Assembly: GCA_947685225.1 (NCBI GenBank)
Contig: CANTUV010000037.1
Coordinates: forward strand, 27,547,001-27,611,000
DNA length: 64,000 nt
Reading direction: 5' to 3'
Origin: Garcia nutans
Lineage: Eukaryota; Streptophyta; Magnoliopsida; Malpighiales; Euphorbiaceae
The position numbers and the translations under genes were made by a program. The notes beneath the pieces are model-generated. The model saw nothing but the letters and a program-made list of their open reading frames with translations. It did no database searches and was not told where the DNA came from. Below are positions 1-12,787 of this stretch, one piece after another. Each line of letters opens with the position of its first letter. Positions within the stretch are counted from its first letter, which is position 1.

Positions 1-586
1 CCCGTGGCATCCCAAAATTATGTATTTTGCACTTTTAACTTCATTAAACATAAACATATTGAAGATCTAAAATAATAATGTATCAAACTCAAAGTTTTGA
101 CATAAAAAGAAGTCATATCAAATAGTTTACTACTACTTCACTTAATCAAACTTTCAACCATTTCATATGGATAAAAACATCAAGCCCTTCAATTCTTATA
201 AAGGTTGAGTTAAGAATCAAACCCATCATATAAATGTTATTTTTCACTCATCAATCCATTGAATCAATATTTTCAAGAAATATATCATTATACATAACTC
301 AGTCATTCAATTAAATCATTAAAACTCATAAAAAGTCATATATTTGCAAATTATAAATCAAAAGCACATACCTCTTCACAATTCCTCTTTCTCTTTCTTT
401 TTCTCACTTTCCCTTTGATTACTTATGGATAATCTTGCCTTTTCTAGCTTGTTCTTCTCAAAATCTATACCTGTGTAATTTGCTCTTAATCCTTGATGAA
501 TTTGATGAAAGGAAGAAGAAATAGAGAGAAGATGGTGATGATGGTAGAGGGTGGCGTGGAAGATGGAGAAGAAATCAGAAATTTCT

Positions 587-620
<34 letters not shown>

Positions 621-869
621 TTTCTAATATTTTTAATCAAGTAAGGGAGGGCTCATAATAAATATGGTGCACCCTCATTCTTAACCGTTGATTCTAAATC
701 GAGTTTTAATCTCGTAAAACGGTAAAAATGATCTCTTCAGTAAATTTTTGAGATATACAATTTACTATCCTCTACTTATAGCATTTATCCACAATACTTT
801 TGTCACTATACACTATCAATTTTTCAATATTAGTTAAAAAATTCCTTATTTAAAATCTTGACCATTACA
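1..869 (-). mobile_element. Probable LTR fragment, minus strand, unassigned family
   Basis: This AT-rich stretch has no credible coding region. Read on the minus strand it would begin with TGTAATGG at 869 and run into a CT-rich leader-like segment around 370-580, as plant LTRs often do. At 870 the sequence changes abruptly to LTR family H, which is what a nested insertion looks like. The other end lies outside the window, so neither the LTR identity nor a TSD can be confirmed. The 76-codon minus-strand ORF at 376-606 is low-complexity and includes the CA microsatellite, so I do not treat it as a gene. Confidence 0.4.
586..620. repeat. (CA)n followed by (TA)n microsatellite
   Basis: A run of CA dinucleotides passes directly into TA dinucleotides. 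It lies inside the putative LTR fragment and is a simple slippage-prone repeat. Confidence 0.9.
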
Positions 870-870
870 A

Positions 871-1408
871 AAGAGATGATGGAGTTTGGTTAAAGAATGG
901 TGAAGAGAGAGAATTTAGGGTTATGGATTTTTGGGGTTTCGAAAACATGAACTTTAATTGTGCAAATTAGTTCTAAATGAGTTGTTTTGATTCTTAAACA
1001 AGTATTTTAAAGTCAAATATTGGATTTGGTGGTGTTGGGTTAGAGTTTGAGAATGGAAGTGGAGATTTAGGGTTTTGGAAAAGTGATTTTCCAAAGTGGT
1101 TGAATTGTGTGATTTTATTTGTTTAAACATGTTGTTTAGTGTTAAAAGTGATGAATATAAGCTTGGAATGAGTAATGGATTGTGTTGGAATGAAAAACCT
1201 TCAATGGGGGAAGGTTATGTCATTTTTGAGATTTTGTGTATAAGAGTATATTTTTATAATGTAAATGATTTAAATGTATTAAAATATGTTTTTAATAATA
1301 TAAATAAACTTAAAACACTAATTTAATTGTAGAAGAATGGAATTCCAATGTTGAAGTAAGGAAAGGCTAAATTTTTGGAAATTTGTAGGAGTAAAAAATT
1401 TTGGGATA
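871..1408 (+). mobile_element. Fragment of Tekay-like LTR family H
   Basis: Positions 871-1392 match 43888-44409 of the solo H LTR over 522 bases with only scattered substitutions and no length change. After 1392 about 16 bases (1393-1408) resemble H near 45965, so this copy seems to have lost roughly 1.5 kb internally. It is cut on the left by the 1-869 element and on the right by the Copia LTR starting at 1409. The 76-codon ORF at 1096-1326 recurs at 44113 only because the DNA is homologous; it resembles no protein I know. Confidence 0.7.
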
Positions 1409-4400
1409 TGAATACATGGAATTTTGTAACCTTCCTCCTTATTTGTGTAATGGAATAATGTAATTTCCAATTAACTTCTTTTTCTAACACTTAGCTTTAT
1501 TTTGGAATGCCTATATGTCTACTCTTTATTAAATAATTAATTTTTAATCTCTTATTAAGTTTAAGAGCTATTAACTATTATACTTAGTGATCCTTCTAAT
1601 ATTGGGTGTCTTCTTAATTTAAGTTTAATATTAGGTGGCTTTAATTTACCCTTAAGCGTATTTGAAATTCTCAACTTGTTATTGGCTATTTGCAAATTCC
1701 CATGAAATACTTAGACTTTTCTATGATTATACTTCCATCAACCAATATTGTATTAGGTCTTACAATTCCATCCTTCCTACATCTATGAAATCTCTGAACT
1801 ATTCTTAATTAGGTTGTAGCCCGTAAAACTTAATATTAGTACTTTAATTAAGTCTTTTTATTCAATTTGACCTCACTCTTCCCTTCATTTCTATTTTGAC
1901 CCTTAATTGCTTTGTTCATTGCACATCCCTAATCAAAATTTATTAATCCTTTCTTTATCCTAACTTTACAATTCTTTTTCTATTTAGTTCCAAGTTACAA
2001 ATTAAGATTTTCTTTTCCAATTTTAAATATCCTTATTTATAGTTTAATTAAATATTTTTACTATTTAGGGTTTTAAAATTTTAATGTTTCGAATTCCTAA
2101 TTTTTGAATTTCCCATACCAACAACTTTCAAATTACAAGTGACAGATTGAATTAGCAAGTTGCACATGATGATGATTGAAATATGCATTATACGATATCA
2201 AAGATTTAGTAGAAAACATCGAATGGTAATTAATTGGGCGACATTGAGCTGGTAAGCACATATTGTAAAACCATTTGGACTAAGTCACATGATATGAAAG
2301 GAATTATCTCATATAGAAGAACTTAATTAAAAAGTAAATAGAAATTGGAATTTAAAAAAGAGAGTCAGTTCCTAGTGTTTGATGGGATCATATATCTTAT
2401 TTTAATTAGTTAATAATGAAACAAAGCTTTATGTTTCTTTTCCATGCAATTTCACATATTCACCAAATAGTTTGTCTTCTTTAGGAGTTCAAGGACCTTT
2501 TCTCTATCCTTGCCCAGAAATTCCTCATCCCATCACAAATATATATATATATATATATATATGAAAATGTTAAAAATGGCTTGTCCTCTAGCAAAAATTT
2601 GTTTTGATGCAAAATTTTGAACACCTTTTTTGTAAAACTTCTTTTGCAGACTTACAATCAATGCATAAGAGTAATTTTTTATTTAAAATATAACTTTGAA
2701 ATTTTGTGATGCATACGACAATTGCAAGAACTTCCTTTTAAATGGTAGAATAATTATTTTGACAATTATTCTATTGTGCAGGTGTAAATTGCATTGTCTT
2801 TTCTTTCCCATTTTGGACTTGTTTTAAAATCCCACCATATCCTAGTTCTGAGGTATCTGCCTCAACAATTTTGGGAGTAGTTGGATTTGCTAGATGTAGG
2901 CAAGGGATTTTTAGGAGTTTGTTTCTTAATTTATTGCACAATCATAATGTGTTTACTAGTCCAAGGAACAAGGTTTTTCTAAAATCTGTCATGCAAAGGT
3001 TTTGCTAAATGGTTGATGTTTGAACAAAAATCTTAGACATATATATATTGTTAGCACCTAATTTTGTAAGTAATTTTAACAACTTAAACCCAATGGTGAT
3101 AACCAAATTTACCTTTGAATTTAGGATAATTTCTTTTCGATAATCCTTTATAATTGAAATAATGGATTTACTAGAGTGAAAGAAAACTTATGGTGATGAA
3201 CATAGCTTTTGAATATAAAAAAACCACTCAAATTGCTTGCCATGTATAGTTAACTTCAACAACCACGTTTGGGCCTGTCCGATATATGTTTTAGGTGATT
3301 TTGGTGGCCTCGCATCCATATTGGACTGAATTTTAGAGTGCAAGCTCCATACTTCCATACGGAGTTTCTATAGCAGGTAGGACAAATTGGCTTGTCGCTT
3401 GCAGTTAACTTCAATAGGCCCATTTGGGTCTACCCGATGTCCGTTTTGGATGATTCTAATGGCCACATGTCTGTGTCGAACTAAATTTTAAAATGTTGGT
3501 GCTTACTTGAGGTACACGACATATATTGTAAAAAGTATTAGATTTTGTGATTTTGAAGGATTATACCTTTTTTAACTTGATCCTATCATATTTGTTTCCT
3601 CAAAATCAATCTTTATCTATTTAGGAAGCTTTCTAATCAAACCCCAGGCCTATAAATATACCCTAAACACGTCTTTTAAAGGGGGATCACTCTTAAAAAC
3701 CTAAAGAATCACCTAAAGCTTCTTCCTTAGAGCTTGACCATAAATCCCAACCACTAAACCATGAAATTTCATACCAAAAACACTCCATATTCAATACCTA
3801 AATTTATCAAAGATCAAGTTTCTAATTGTTATTAGCCATCAAGGAGCATTTTTTAACCATTTTACCTAAAATTGGAGTTAATTAAGATTGTGTCTTGTGA
3901 ATATTCAATTCAATCCAATTTTGAACCTTCAAAGATGATGTGTTCATCACTTTAGTTAGTTTTTTTCTCTTTAAGATCCAATTATTAATTCTAATTGCTT
4001 AAACTAAGGAAATTGGCCTAAAAATGAGATAACATAATTAAATTTAGTAAAACATGAGGGTTAATCTTTCACAAATCTTTTATTTATTTAAAATCATCTT
4101 TTGAAACTCATTCATTTTCATTTTTTTGCTGCCACTATTTAATTTTTGAATATGGTTCTCAAATGGAAAGATGAAAAAACTTAAATTGGGCATGATGGAT
4201 AGAAATATTAATGTTTTGTCCTAAGATGACAATCAAGAGGGGGGTGAATTGATTGTTTTGAATAAGTGATGTCAAATTAAAAATTTGAAGCAACAAGAAT
4301 AACAAGAAGAAGAAGGAATAGAGTAGAGAAGAATGAACACAAAGAGTTTATAGTAGTTTGGATTACCTGTAACACCCTTATACCCTATATACGTATAATA

Positions 4401-4999
4401 CATACACCCTGTATATATAAAATATGCGTATACGATATAAAATGTCACAACCTGATTTAATAAAAATTTTCATATTTCAAATTTAAACTCCCAAATACCT
4501 AAAAATGTATATTTAAATAATAAATAAAATATTCACTATAAACCATAGGTTCCAAAATAGTATTTTTCATAAAAATCTCTAGAAAAAATTTGCTAGAGTT
4601 TTGCCTGTAATTTGGACATCTCCAAATTTCAACAAAACACAACCTACACAAGAAAATACTCCTAATAAAACTAATCATACATTTCCACCCCAACTTCTCT
4701 ATTTCTCCTTGTTTCTCAAAATATTTATACATATATATATTTATGAAAAACACATATATAACCCGCATTATAAAATTTATCCAAAATATTCTTTATAATT
4801 TACATTATATACTTCAAAAACATAGCATATACTTCAAAAACATAGTGTAATATACATAATATCACAATGTATTATATAATATAAAATATATAAATGCTAG
4901 TAGTGTCTCTAATCTTGATGCTCCAAAAATTAACTCAAATCTAGACCCGACCCGGTCTAGAAGAACTCTCCAGCTCAACCGGATCACCTCTGTCACCTA

Positions 5000-5036
5000 C
5001 GTGATGAATTACAATCACGCTAAACTAAAAGCCTAG
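5000..5036 (-). promoter_or_regulatory. Conserved LTR double hairpin, H copy 1
   Basis: On the minus strand the first hairpin is CTAGGCT-TTT-AGTTTAG, a 7-bp stem with G-T wobbles. The second follows at once: CGTGAT, an 8-nt loop, then ATCACG. The stem CGTGAT/ATCACG replaces CGCGAT/ATCGCG of family D, a compensatory change. GTAGGTGAC follows. The function is unknown. Confidence 0.65.
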
Positions 5037-5194
5037 CAGTACAAACTTGATAACAATAAAATTTAAATACAATGCCAATGCATAATGAATTTATATGCCA
5101 TGTCATAATGTGCATTCAATTTCATTTTATAACATAATTTCTCATCTTTTCATAATTCACATAAAACACACACACAAGCATGGGCCCAAACAAA

Positions 5195-5443
5195 CTAATA
5201 CATTATTTAAATTTTAGAGTTACTATTTTGGTCCATATTAATACCATGTATCTGGCTCCAAAGGCAAATCAAGTAATGCTCAAAAGCTAGCCCCAAAGGC
5301 AAATCATATCACAGACGCCAAGCGTTTAGCCCCGAAGGCAAATCAAGTATTTGCTCAAAAGCTAGCTCCGAAAGCAAATAATGAGGATAACCTCATAGGC
5401 ATGTTGCCAAACACCGAACTCTGGAAATTGAATAATATACTAG
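5195..5443 (-). repeat. Inverted-repeat-bounded tandem array in H LTR copy 1
   Basis: Arms of about 27 nt (5195-5221 and 5417-5443) are imperfect inverted repeats of each other. The enclosed ~195 bases consist of diverged units built around the core CCCCAAAGGCAAATC. The GGGCCCA block lies just outside the left arm at about 5181-5188. Confidence 0.7.
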
Positions 5444-7071
5444 GCACACAAATAATTCATATTTTCCGTATTCAACTTTTTCTCATTTTCTCATATTCAA
5501 CTAGGCACATTGCCTCATTTCTCATTATCAATTAGATACATTGCCTCATTTTCATATTTTTCATCACATTGCATTATTTTCATTTTTTTCTCATTCATAT
5601 CAATGTCATTTCATTTTAATTCATCATATTTCATCACAATATATCATATTTCACATCAAAATGTCCCACCAACCTACTCTTCCAAGTTGCCCTTCAACAC
5701 TAGGATTGTGAAAATCACCTCTCCTTAATGCCTATACCAGATGTGATTAAATACAATCATTTAATATCACATTTTAAGTCATTCTCAACATCAAACCTTA
5801 ATTAAACATCACTCTAATCAAAACCTCAAAATTAAGCCCAACCTTACTTTAACTTCAAAAAACCATTATAATCCATTCAAATTAGTGTTTTAAGTTTATT
5901 TATATCTTTACAAACATATTTTAACATGTTTAAACCAATTGCATTAGTTAAATACATTCTTAAGTACAAAATCCTAAAAATGGAGTAACCTTCACCATTG
6001 AAGATTCTCCATTCCAACTCAATCCAATTATCAATCCAAGCTTATTTCCATCACTTATACCATTAAACAACATGCTTTAAACATTAAAATCAAACAATTC
6101 ACCAACTTTGAAAATTCACTTTTCCAAAACCCTAAATCAACACTACTTCAAAAGTCTAAAATCAACATAATCATACTTTCTTGGAATTTCAAGGAAAAAG
6201 GTTAGAAAACTTACTAATTATGGTGGAAATCCCTAAAAATCCCACTTGAACCCTTGAAATCCTTCAATTAATGGAGCATGGAAAAAGCAAAACCATATCT
6301 TTGAACATCCATGGAGTTCGGCCATGCAAGAAAGAAGAAGAAGATGAAGATATCTTTTTATTTTCTCTCTCCATCCACTTTCTTAAAGACCACATATATA
6401 TAATATTTAATTATATTTTTAATTAATTAATTAATTATTTATTAAATAAAAAATCCAAAATTACATCTTCCATTAAAAATAATTTATTTTAAAATTATTT
6501 AAATAATTTTTAATTTTCAAAGTATATTTACAAAAATTCCATTTTATCTTTGACCTTTTTTTTAAAAGAGTTGACTTTTGTTGACTTTTATATACTTTAT
6601 GTATATTTCATGTATATTTCACATATACCTTCCAATTTTTCATTTGAAATCCATTCATTTTTCATTTAAATCATTTATTTAATTTATCCAATTTAATTTT
6701 AATTTATTTTATTTAATTTTTAAAAATTTCGGATGTTACATTACCTCAATCCTATGTTCACTTCCTCAACAACTTGTTAAGGTTCCAGTAATCTTGAGTT
6801 GTTACAAGCTCAACTCTAATTTGGTATATTCACAAGCTCACACGCAACTTTTATAAGGTTTGAGTATTATCCTCACAACCCTACAAGAGTTTTCCCAAGG
6901 CTTACTCTAAAACCTAAGTGTTTTAAAGCTAACACTCAACTTACAATGGTGTTTTGGTGCTCATACCGAACACTCAATCATTACAAATATAAATTTTGAT
7001 ACAAAGAATTGAAAGTAATTTGCCTTATCTATATCAATCGCAATTACTCTCAAACAAGAGGTTTCTTCTGG

Positions 7072-7080
7072 TATTTATAG
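7072..7080 (-). promoter_or_regulatory. TATA box of Copia G1 LTR
   Basis: CTATAAATA on the minus strand, at the same LTR position as 31375-31383 in the plus-strand copy, close to the palindromic modules. Confidence 0.55.
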
Positions 7081-7399
7081 CCTTTAGGACTTTAACTAGC
7101 TATTTGAAATGGTTCCCACATGTATGCTTATTTTCTCCCACTTAAATTATTGCTGAGACTCTTTGTACGGTTTCCATATATCTTGAATGGTCACACAATT
7201 CAAATTTTCTTCAACGGCTACCTCCAACAGAAAACTTAAGTGGCCTATAAGATCATAACTTCCCATCCTACCATGTCTTGTTGTCGCATAAGTCATAAAT
7301 TACCATTTAATTTGAAATTCTACTTTCGTGTGTCCAATTATCATTTATCCATTATGTTTAATTCTAAAATTCAAATCGCATGGTGTGGTGCAGTCACAC

Positions 7400-7740
7400 A
7401 AATGAAGTTCCTCACCACACAATGCTACCGCGATTTCTTCTATGGTTTGGTGAAAGTTTTGGTCAATACTTGTGCGGTCGCTCAACATCTTGAGTGATCG
7501 CACAAGTTTTTGTGTGTCGATGCTCAATCGCACACTCTGGCTACTATCGCCTCTGTGAGTTTTAAGATTTTTGTCCATTATATTATGTGGTCACTCGAAC
7601 ATTTAGAGTAGTCGCACAATTTACTTGTGATCAGTTATGGTTGTGCCAAACACTGTGGTCTCTTCTGTGCTTCAAAGAGTTTCTTTCCTTTGGTTGCTGT
7701 ACAGTTGTGCAGTCTGTTAGGTGGTTGCACAGTGCCTAAA
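7400..7740 (-). repeat. GC-rich palindromic modules of Copia G1 LTR
   Basis: Several imperfect palindromes pair a TGTGCGGTCGCTCAA-like half with a TTGAGTGATCGCACA-like half, for example at about 7468-7504 and 7578-7620. They lie upstream of the TATA box in LTR orientation and recur in the G2 LTR at about 30725-31080. This motif differs from that of the Ty3 elements in the window. Confidence 0.65.
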
Positions 7741-7830
7741 ATTGAGTACCTATAAAAACAAACTTGTTGAACTTATTAGTAAACATCAATTTGATTGTCC
7801 ATGATCAAAATAGAGTTTAATTGTCCAACA

Positions 7831-8179
7831 ATCTCATTCTTTTTGACTTTGGCAATCAAATTGAATTTAAACTTGTAAGTTGTAAATCAATCAAGTGAAT
7901 TTTCAATTTTGATCAATTTAAATGCAAGTCTTTGAATCAATTGTTATTTGATTTTTGTTTTTCTTATTAGTTGCTCCCCCTTACTTCATTCTCTCCCTTA
8001 GTTGTTGTTTAATTCAATTTTATGTATTGTCACCCCATTTGACAAAAGCAAAAGGAAATGTCATTACAATAAAAGAAATACAAAAAGAAAAGGAATATCA
8101 ATTCATTAATCCTTAAAGTTGCAATACAAAGTAAAAGATAAAAACACAATAAAAGACATAATCAAGGTAACTAAAAAGG
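7831..8179 (-). other. Copia G1 spacer between ORF2 and LTR
   Basis: Non-coding sequence between the ORF2 stop and the LTR start. The same segment occurs in G2, where element C splits it (21089-21239 and 30418-30628). The uninterrupted G1 version reads across the C insertion point and confirms the GAGAC target duplication. A decayed PPT (minus: AAAAAGAATGAGAT) adjoins the LTR. Confidence 0.7.
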
Positions 8180-9596
8180 TTAATCCAAGACATTCTCTTT
8201 TCCTTTCCTAGATGAAGGAGAAGGACTGCCTTCATTAGGTCCTTCATATTCATCAAAGGATGGAGTAGGAGAGTTAGCATGTGAGGATTTGATAGATTCT
8301 TCATAGGGACTCTCAATGTGTACACTCACATCCCATTCACTAAGGTCACATTGTGGAAGATCAAATTTCCCTTGCATCTCTTAGATGTCATGATGAACAT
8401 AAGATAAGATATCAATCTTCTTATTGAATTTAGTGATCCTTTTAGCCACATCCTTCTTGAAATGAGTGAATTATTTTTAGAGAGGGTGGATAGCTTTGAG
8501 AAGGAGCTTTAAGGTTTTTGAGGATTCACCCTTTTCTTTTGTAGGTTTGGTTGGTTTGGTAGGGTGCTCAACTTCAACAGTGATAGATTCTCCTCCTTCT
8601 TCTTGTGTGATGTGGTACCTAGGTATTTTTCTCTCTCTTTGAAACACATCTTTGCTGCCAAAGGTGTACTCATAATGATCATCAACCTTTTGGACGCACC
8701 TAGCATGTTCAAGGTAATCAAGGTTGATGGAATTTGTGGCGGGGTCAAGAGGATCACTTAGGGTTGCTAAGTTTTCAAGGGTTAGAAATCCTAAATGCCA
8801 AGCAATTTAAGTGACTTGAGAAGAGAGAAAGAATGTCCCAGCCCTATACTTCCCATGGTAAGGAAATGTGTCAATGAGGAATCGACCAATTTGGATGGGT
8901 TTGTTAGGTTCTAAAGCATATAAGAAAAATAAGTCATGTTGTGTGACTTTCTCATTGCCATCACTCCTTTGATGGACAATGTAGGCGATGATCCTATGAA
9001 GGAGCCAAAGATTAAGGTTTTGAAATGGATGGTCTTGGAGGATCTATTATTGTATTCAGTTTCTATGGATAGTTTACTCCAAACAGATGAAAAATTCTTC
9101 AATGGAAAGTCCTTGTTAGAGTAAGAAAATGCTTTATGAGTTTTGAAGCCCCAAACTTCAGCAAATTCTTCTAAGGAAAGGGAAAACTCTTGATCAAATA
9201 GCCTAAAAATAGACTCCACAAATTCCTATGGGAGCATTATGGTTCTTTTCAACTTTAAGGGACATCAAGAATTCTATTAAGAGACTAGGGCATCCTAATT
9301 CATTAGGAAAGGCAAAAATGTCTCCACCTTATTCTATCAAGATACCTATAGAGCTCACTTTGGATGTTAAGGATTATGAGCATACCTTTAGCAAGCATTT
9401 TCATAGGCTCAATGGTTTTCTTTTTAAGTATGTAATATTTGGTTTTCTCCTCTTCAGTTTTGTGATTAGGTTTGTGGGGTTGGACACTCTTCCGCGTGAA
9501 GTGTTTAGGTTGAGTTGTAGGTTCACTAATTACTATCCTTTTCCCTTTTTTAATGGTTAAAGCTTTCTTCTTAGAGGTCTTAGGTTTGGGTGCCAT
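8180..9596 (-). pseudogene. Copia ORF2 (downstream of pol), G1 copy, broken
   Basis: The reading begins with ATG at 9596 (MAPKPKTSKKK), a lysine-rich N-terminus, and ends ...SRKGKENVLD at 8180. It is split over several frames: an N-terminal part (9303-9596), a middle part with RLFDQEFSLSLEEFAEVWGF (8911-9219) and an acidic, serine-rich C-terminus (8180-8377). G2 holds the same ORF in the opposite orientation. An extra ORF between RNase H and the 3' LTR is typical of SIRE/Maximus-type Copia elements, where it is sometimes called env-like. I see no signal peptide or clear membrane segment, so the function is unassigned. G1 keeps about 175 bp in the middle that G2 lacks. Confidence 0.65.
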
Positions 9597-10144
9597 GTTA
9601 AGCATAAAAATAAAATAGAAATGTAGAAGAGAGAGTATAAATGTAGAAGAGAGAGTATTAATGAAGCTTGCAACTTTCATAACTATCTTCTTATTGTTCA
9701 AAACTTTGAAAGAATGTTTAGAGAGGTGCATAAGTGCTTGAAAAATGTATTTTACAGTAAAATGAAGGTATTTTATAGACAAAATAGAAAAAATAGTCAT
9801 TTATGACCGTTGGGGGCAAAATGGGCAGAATTATGCAAGTTGTAACATTTATGATTGTTATACCTCGTGTGCGACTACAAGAGCTGTCTTGTAACCACTA
9901 CATGCAGGGAGTGCTCGCACAATCGAACAAGGTGTATAACGGTGGAGAAATTTTAAATTTTTTATCTTGAGCTATTTCACAATAGAATTGTGCATTCACA
10001 CAAAAGTGATTTTTGGTGTTTGAGAGACACAGAGAGGTCTGCAATCTCTTAGGTATATTGACCGACCGTGATAAGGATCAAGAGAAGATTTTGATGAAAT
10101 TTCAAATTTAGAATGATCAAAATAGATGTGGAGGTGTCAAAAAG

Positions 10145-10222
10145 TGATTAATACAGTGATTTTCCATCAATCATCCCTATTTGTTGTCTTATAAAGTTTA
10201 AACTCTCTTCATTTAAGGGTTT
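10145..10222 (-). pseudogene. Copia RNase H C-terminal tail, G1
   Basis: The minus strand reads FTKPLNEESLNFIRQQIGMI, the end of Copia RNase H (compare FTKPLNEEKLNFIRQSIGMI at about 12709-12770 on the plus strand). The match ends at about 10222, where plus-strand integrase of G2 begins. Only a few codons survive, so this is the inner end of G1 at the head-to-head junction. Confidence 0.75.
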
Positions 10223-10225
10223 TGT

Positions 10226-12787
10226 AAAAGTATGTGAACCTTGAAAATTTGGAAAATAACATAAGCGTTCCTTTAAAACCAAAAATGTTGTATGCACATC
10301 TAGACCTATATAATTAATTCATTTGGATTTGCTTGGTCCAAATAGAGTTGTTAGTCTAGGAGGCACGTTATATGCATTTGTACTTGTTGATGATTACTCC
10401 AGGTTTACATGTGTTAGCTCAAAAGAATAAAGCTTTCAACCATTTTAAAAATTTTACAAAAAGAGTTCAAAATGAAAAGGGTGATGTTATTACATCTATT
10501 AGAAGTGATCATGGCAAAGAATTTGAAAATGAAAATTTTGAAAATTTTTACAATGAGCTTGGTATTTCACATAATTTTTCAGCTCCTAGAACACCACAAC
10601 AAAATGGTGTGGTTGAAAAAAAAAAGAACATTGGTAGAAATGGATAGAACAATACTCAATGAGTCTAATTTACCTTCTTACTTTTGGATGGAGGCCGTTA
10701 ATACCGCATGTTATATTTCAAATCAATTTTACAAAGGGCCTTTGATAAATAAAACTTCTTATGAATTTTGGAATGGAAGAAAACCTAAAATATCATACCT
10801 TAGAGTATTTAGATGCAAATGCTTCATATTGAATACTAAAGATAATCTTAGAAAATTCTCATCCAAATCGAATGAAGACATATTTTACAATATTCATCTT
10901 CTAGTAAATCATATAGAGTATTTAATATGAGAAATCTAGTAGTTGAAGAATCAAAGCATATTATCTTTGATGAATCTTCTAAGCTTTATCAAAAGAAAGG
11001 TAGTGCTCTTGATGATTTTGCAGGTATATTTGAAGAACTTGAGATTTACAATGTTCCAAAGGATAATAATGAGCTAGAATTAAGAATGGAACAAGAAGAA
11101 TCCATGATGGGAGAAACTCAAGAACTACCCAAAGATTGGCAATATAAGAAGGATCATCCCAAAGAACTTGTTATTGGTGATACTCAAAAGGGAGTAACAA
11201 CTAGATCAAAATTTAAATACTTAGATGCTAATATTGCCTTTCTTTTTCAAATTGAGCCAAGGAATTGAGGAGGCTCTTAGTGATGAATGTTGGGTAATTG
11301 CAATGCAAGACGAACTCAGCCAATTTGAAAGAAACAAAGTATGGAAACTTGTTCGTAGGCCCAATGATCATCCAATTATTGGTTGCAAATGGGTATGTAG
11401 GAATAAGCTTGATGAAGATGGTCTCATTACTAGAAACAAAACTAGATTGGTAGCCAAAGGCTATAACTAAGAGAAAGGCATTGATTATGATGAGACTTTT
11501 GCACTCATTGCTAGGCTAAAAGCTATTAGAATCTTACTTACATATACTCATCATATGAACTTCAAACATTTTCAAATGGATGTCAAAAGTGCATTTCTAA
11601 ATGGATTTATAAATGAAGAAGGTCATGTTGAGCAACCCCCTGATTTTAAAGATTACAAATTTCCAAATCATGTTTTCAAACTTACCAAAGCACTATATGG
11701 ATTGAAATAAGCTCCAAGAGTTTGGTATGATAGACTTACTTCTTATTTGTTAGAAAATGATTTTTCAAAAGGAAAAATTGATACAACTCCCTTTGCTAAA
11801 AAGAAAATGCATAACATTTTGATTGTATAAATCTATATTGATGACATTATATTTTGTGCTACTAATAAATCTTTGTGCTAAGAAATTGCTTCTTGTATGA
11901 CTAGAAAATTTGAAATAAGCATGATGTGTGAACTTAAATTCTTCATTGGTTTACAAATTAAGTATGTAAGGATGAGATCTTCATCAACCAATCCAAATAC
12001 ACAAAAGAACTTCTCAAAAAATATGGCACGGATGGTTGAAAAGTAAGCAAAACTCCAATGAGCACATCCTTGAAGCTTGACAAAGATGAAAGTGGTAAGA
12101 TTGTAGATGAGAAGAAATATTGAGGTATTATCTAATCACTACTTTACTTAACCGCTTCTAGACTTGATATAATGTATAGTGTTTATTTGTGTGCTAGATT
12201 TCAATCATGCCCCCAAAGAATCACATTTGAATGCTACTTAAAGAGTTCTAAAAAATTTAAGTGGACCAATGCATTTAGCTCTATGGTATCCCAGAAATAC
12301 ATCATTTGACATTTTAGGTTTTTCGAATGCAGATTTTTTGGGTAGCCTATGAGATAGGAAAAGCACCACCTGAGTATGCCACTCTGTTGGGGAATGCCAA
12401 GTTTCTTGGTTTAGCAAGAAACAAGATTCAGTTGCATTATCTACCGCGAAAGCCGATTATTTTATTGATTATTTTTATTGCACACAAGTTCTTTAGATAA
12501 AAAAATAGTTGCTAGATTATAGAAAAATGTTTGATCACATTCCTATTAAGTGTGATAACACAAGTGCCATTAATCTATCTAAGAATCCCATTCAGCATTC
12601 TAGATCAAAACATATAGACATTAGGCATCATTTTTTGAGAGACAATATTCAAAATCAAAATGTTGTACTAGAATTTATAGACACTCAAAGTCAACTTGTC
12701 GATATTTTTACAAAACCCTTAAATGAAGAGAAGTTAAACTTCATAAGACAATCAATAGGGATGATTGATGGAAAATCACTGGATTAA
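10226..12787 (+). pseudogene. Copia pol fragment (integrase, RT, RNase H), G2
   Basis: The coding remnant starts at the integrase zinc-binding end (CEP..KFGK-like near 10232). The integrase core follows: HLDLLGP, FVLVDDYSRFT, RSDHGKEFENENF and PQQNGVVEK, which hold the expected D, D and E. RT begins near 11270 (ALSDECWVIAMQDEL), continues through KTRLVAKGYN and FQMDVKSAFLNG, and keeps the YIDD active-site box at about 11834-11845. RNase H ends with HSRSKHIDIRHHFLRD and DIFTKPL. The frame is broken many times. Three stops (near 11468, 11708 and 11828) are TAA where relatives have CAA, consistent with C-to-T decay. Gag, protease and the start of integrase are missing. The lineage is SIRE/Maximus-like by motif and by the downstream ORF2. 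Confidence 0.88.

Larger units (their letters stand above)
4368..6740 (-). mobile_element. Solo LTR, Tekay-like family H (minus)
   Basis: The element is bounded by TG...CA ends (TGTAACACCC at left, GATGTTACA at right) and flanked by the 5-bp duplication TTACC (4363-4367 and 6741-6745). The inverted Copia arm has the uninterrupted target near 31715, which confirms the insertion point. There is no internal domain, so it is a solo LTR left by LTR-LTR recombination. It is related along its length to 43212-46229 but about 0.65 kb shorter. It carries the inverted-repeat-bounded tandem array (5195-5443) and the double hairpin (5000-5036). Small ORFs in it are chance readings of AT-rich sequence. Confidence 0.93.
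1409..7830 (-). mobile_element. Copia G1 3' LTR (minus), split by a solo H LTR
   Basis: This is the reverse complement of 30629-34686. On the minus strand it starts TGTTGGACAATTAAAC at 7830, directly after a decayed polypurine tract, and ends ...CATGTATTCA at 1409, where similarity to the right-hand copy stops. Without the H insertion and its TSD it is about 4044 bp, against 4058 bp for the other copy. It holds a TATA box (7072-7080) and palindromic modules (about 7400-7740). No second LTR of G1 lies in the window, so the LTR status rests on the TG...CA ends, the PPT and the matching length. A 4 kb LTR is very long for Copia. Confidence 0.7.

Noticed and set aside
1096..1326. 76-codon ORF conserved with 44113-44343
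   Set aside because: Conservation follows from both being the same LTR family; composition is that of AT-rich non-coding DNA.
6409..6440. TTAA-rich stretch as a MITE end
   Set aside because: It lies inside the solo H LTR with no terminal inverted repeats of its own.
9303..9800. Start of the 165-codon ORF at 9800 as an ORF2 start
   Set aside because: The upstream part is AT-rich spacer; the internal ATG at 9596 (MAPKPK) is shared with the G2 copy and fits better.
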